Assembly: GCF_001556865.1 (NCBI RefSeq)
Contig: NZ_LSJY01000031.1
Location: forward strand, 1 to 32,205
DNA length: 32,205 nt
Direction of reading: 5' to 3'
Source: Sphingobium sp. CCH11-B1
Lineage (GTDB): Bacteria; Pseudomonadota; Alphaproteobacteria; Sphingomonadales; Sphingomonadaceae
Numbering within the stretch: the stretch's first letter is position 1; each line of letters begins with the position of its first letter. This document shows positions 30,060 through 32,205 of this stretch, one piece after another. The notes below the pieces were generated by a model, which saw nothing but the letters and a program-made list of their open reading frames with translations, ran no database searches and was not told the origin of the DNA. A program made the translations under genes and the position numbers.

Positions 30060-32205
30060 ATGACAATGCGTATGCTGATCGATGCGCGCCACCGGGAAGA
30101 GACCCGGGTCGCGGTCGTCAAAGGTAACCGGATCGAGGAGTTCGATTTCGAATCGGCCGAGCACAAGCAGCTCAAGGGAAATATCTATCTCGCCAAGGTA
30201 ACCAGGGTCGAACCGTCGCTGCAGGCGGCGTTCGTCGATTATGGCGGCAACCGCCACGGCTTCCTGGCCTTCAGCGAAATCCATCCCGACTATTATCAGA
30301 TCCCGCGCGAGGACCGCGAGGCGCTGCTGCGCGAGGAACGCGCGCATGCCGAGGAAGAGGCCGCGCTGCGCGCCGACTATGATGACGAGGATGACGAAGA
30401 TCATCATGGCGAGGACGGCGTCGAAGTCGTCGAAGCCACCCATCATCATGACGATGAGGAAGGCGCGGAGGAAAGCGCCGAGGGCGATGCGCCGCAGAAG
30501 GCCAGCCGCCGCAAGGGCGGACGTGGCGGCGACGATGCTGCGGACGAGCTGCGCCGCAAGCGCATGGCGCTGCGCCGCCGCTACAAGATTCAGGACGTCA
30601 TCAAGCGCCGCCAGGTGCTGCTTGTGCAGGTGGTCAAGGAAGAACGCGGCAACAAGGGCGCGGCGCTGACCACCTATCTGTCGCTCGCGGGCCGCTATTG
30701 CGTTTTGATGCCCAACACGTCGCACGGCGGCGGCATCAGCCGGAAGATCAGCAACGCGGCCGATCGCAAGCGTTTAAAGTCGATCATCGCGGAGATGGCG
30801 CTGCCCTCCAGCATGGGCTGCATCGTGCGCACCGCCGGGCTCCAGCGCACCAAGCCGGAGATCAAGCGCGACTTCGACTATCTCGCGCGCCTGTGGGACG
30901 AAATCCGCGAAAAGACGCTGAAGTCGGACGCGCCGGCTCTGATCCACAATGACAGCGACCTTATCAAGCGCGCGATCCGCGACATCTACAACAAGGATAT
31001 CGAGGAAGTGATCGTGGAGGGCGCGGAGGGCTATCGCGCCGCGCGCGACTTCATGAAGCTGCTGATGCCCAGCCATGTGCGCCGGGTAAAGCAATATGCC
31101 GATCCCATTTCCCTGTTCCAGCGCGCGAGCGTGGAGGACCAGCTGGCCGCGATGTACAATCCGGTCGTCCAGCTGAAATCGGGCGGCTATCTCGTCATCA
31201 ACCCGACCGAGGCGCTGGTGTCGATCGACATCAACTCGGGCCGCTCCACGCGCGAACATGGCATCGAACAGACCGCCGTCGCCACCAATCTGGAAGCCGC
31301 GCGCGAGATCGCCCGCCAGCTGCGCCTGCGCGACATGGCCGGCCTTGTCGTCATCGACTTTATCGACATGGAGATGAACTCCAACATCCGTAAGGTCGAA
31401 AAGGCGATGAAGGAGGCGCTGAAGGACGATCGCGCCCGCATCCAGGTCGGCCGCATCTCCGGCTTCGGCCTCATGGAAATGAGCCGTCAGCGGCTGCGCA
31501 CCGGCGTGCTCGAAGCATCGACCCGCCAATGCCCGCATTGCGAAGGCACCGGCCTTGTCCGCACCGCATCGTCGGCGGGCCTCGGCGCGCTGCGCATGCT
31601 GGAGGAAGAGGCGGCGCGCGGGCGCGGCAGCATCATCACGCTGCGCGCCAGCCAGGAAGCGGCCTTCTATGTCCTCAACAACAAGCGTCGCGAACTGGAC
31701 GAGATCGAGCAGCGCTACGGCGTGCGCATCGAAATCCTGCCCGATGGTGAGATCGAGGGCGCGCGCATGTCGGTCGAGGCCAGCGGCCCCCGGCCCGAGC
31801 GTGTCGTCGACTATACCCCCCTCCCGGTCGAAGAGGATGATCTCGACCTGATCGAGGAGGAGGAAGAGGAAGAAGAAGCCGAGGAGGCAGAGGCGGACGC
31901 GGGCCGCGAAGAGCGCGGCGAGCAGGGTGACGAGCGCGAGGGCGGCCGCCGTCGCCGTCGCCGCCGTCGCCGTCGTGGCGGCCAGCGCGACGAGAATCGC
32001 GCCGATGAACCGGCCGAGTCCGCACAGGCGGACGAGGCTGACGAAGAGGCCGGAGCGGAAGAAGACGCCGATGAAGCGGCGGTCGAAACCACGGCCGAAG
32101 CCAAGGACGAGGACGAAGGCGGTGCGCGGCGTCGTGGACGCCGTGGCCGTCGCGGTGGCCGTCGCCGTCGCGAGGGTGGCGAAGGCGGCGAGGATGCCGT
32201 GACCA
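30060..32205 (+). CDS. rne: Ribonuclease E, C-terminus beyond the window
   Basis: RNase E is the main endoribonuclease in RNA decay and rRNA/tRNA processing and the scaffold of the degradosome. 715 complete codons are present before the window edge. The protein starts MTMRMLIDARHREETRVAVV, has an S1 domain (about 38-200) split by an acidic, His-containing insert (about 85-165), the catalytic magnesium region with SIDINSG and VVIDFIDME (the two Asp), and the zinc-link CPHCEGTG near residue 490. The C-terminal scaffold part is made of long Glu/Asp runs, a ten-arginine block (codons 630-639) and R/G-rich stretches expected to bind RNA. ATG 30060 follows GGAG at 9 bases; an ATG two codons on is possible. 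The upstream leader is structured. Confidence 0.97.
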   Translation, partial: MTMRMLIDARHREETRVAVVKGNRIEEFDFESAEHKQLKGNIYLAKVTRVEPSLQAAFVDYGGNRHGFLAFSEIHPDYYQIPREDREALLREERAHAEEEAALRADYDDEDDEDHHGEDGVEVVEATHHHDDEEGAEESAEGDAPQKASRRKGGRGGDDAADELRRKRMALRRRYKIQDVIKRRQVLLVQVVKEERGNKGAALTTYLSLAGRYCVLMPNTSHGGGISRKISNAADRKRLKSIIAEMALPSSMGCIVRTAGLQRTKPEIKRDFDYLARLWDEIREKTLKSDAPALIHNDSDLIKRAIRDIYNKDIEEVIVEGAEGYRAARDFMKLLMPSHVRRVKQYADPISLFQRASVEDQLAAMYNPVVQLKSGGYLVINPTEALVSIDINSGRSTREHGIEQTAVATNLEAAREIARQLRLRDMAGLVVIDFIDMEMNSNIRKVEKAMKEALKDDRARIQVGRISGFGLMEMSRQRLRTGVLEASTRQCPHCEGTGLVRTASSAGLGALRMLEEEAARGRGSIITLRASQEAAFYVLNNKRRELDEIEQRYGVRIEILPDGEIEGARMSVEASGPRPERVVDYTPLPVEEDDLDLIEEEEEEEEAEEAEADAGREERGEQGDEREGGRRRRRRRRRRGGQRDENRADEPAESAQADEADEEAGAEEDADEAAVETTAEAKDEDEGGARRRGRRGRRGGRRRREGGEGGEDAVT

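Noticed and set aside
31947..31976. Short CG-rich repeats in the rne 3' part as a DNA repeat element
   Set aside because: They are codons for ten arginines in the RNase E scaffold region, not a separate element.
1..32205. CRISPR arrays, tRNA or rRNA genes, insertion sequences, phage genes
   Set aside because: I looked for direct repeats with spacers, cloverleaf sequences and transposase motifs and found none.

Overview
The window is an ordinary, gene-dense stretch of chromosome from a high-GC alphaproteobacterium, most likely a sphingomonad (Sphingomonas/Sphingobium relatives). The pointers are the serC-serA-hisZ-purA biosynthetic group, the rne/amiC/PBP1A/prfB neighbourhood, an EL222-like LOV-HTH photoreceptor, a TonB receptor, and palindromic REP-like repeats of a type I associate with this group. 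I see no phage, insertion sequence, CRISPR array, tRNA or rRNA.

Layout. 1-598 holds the start of a DnaJ-like co-chaperone (minus strand, cut by the window edge), divergent from pdxH and then a DAACS dicarboxylate/amino-acid symporter (to 2807). Positions 2907-5380 (minus) carry purA, a 59-residue Myb/SANT-like protein and a bestrophin. Positions 5614-10624 hold a secreted esterase-like hydrolase (plus) set between purA and the minus-strand serC-serA-hisZ genes; serC has a candidate serC leader RNA and a REP hairpin lies between serC and serA. Positions 10784-14188 (plus) carry an extensin-like lipoprotein with a triplicated hairpin at its stop codon, a LOG-family protein, a pyrimidine 5'-nucleotidase and dapD. 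Positions 14220-17388 (minus) form a tight four-gene operon: LOV-LuxR photoreceptor, DUF969, DUF979 and DUF2891. A nitroreductase, a 56-residue protein and a HAD phosphatase follow. Positions 19278-22921 (minus) hold a TonB receptor and a secreted phosphodiesterase under a possible Pho box. A small gene with a possible EcfG stress promoter follows. Positions 23514-29543 (minus) run amiC, PBP1A, prfB, a lipoprotein methyltransferase and a small protein. Positions 30060-32205 (plus) hold the first two thirds of rne behind a long structured leader.

Most interesting points. (1) An EL222-type blue-light receptor is the first gene of an operon whose other members are a poorly characterised two-part membrane transporter and DUF2891; the sequence suggests light-controlled uptake of a small molecule, possibly 5-oxoproline. 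(2) The PBP1A gene is broken near its N-terminus by what looks like a short out-of-frame deletion, and the methyltransferase about 4 kb away seems to have lost about 20 codons in frame. These are either real lesions or assembly faults. (3) A Pho-box-like sequence stands before a TonB receptor/phosphodiesterase pair, suggesting phosphate scavenging.

All family assignments are from recognised motifs, not database searches. Start codons were chosen from ribosome-binding sites and family N-termini.
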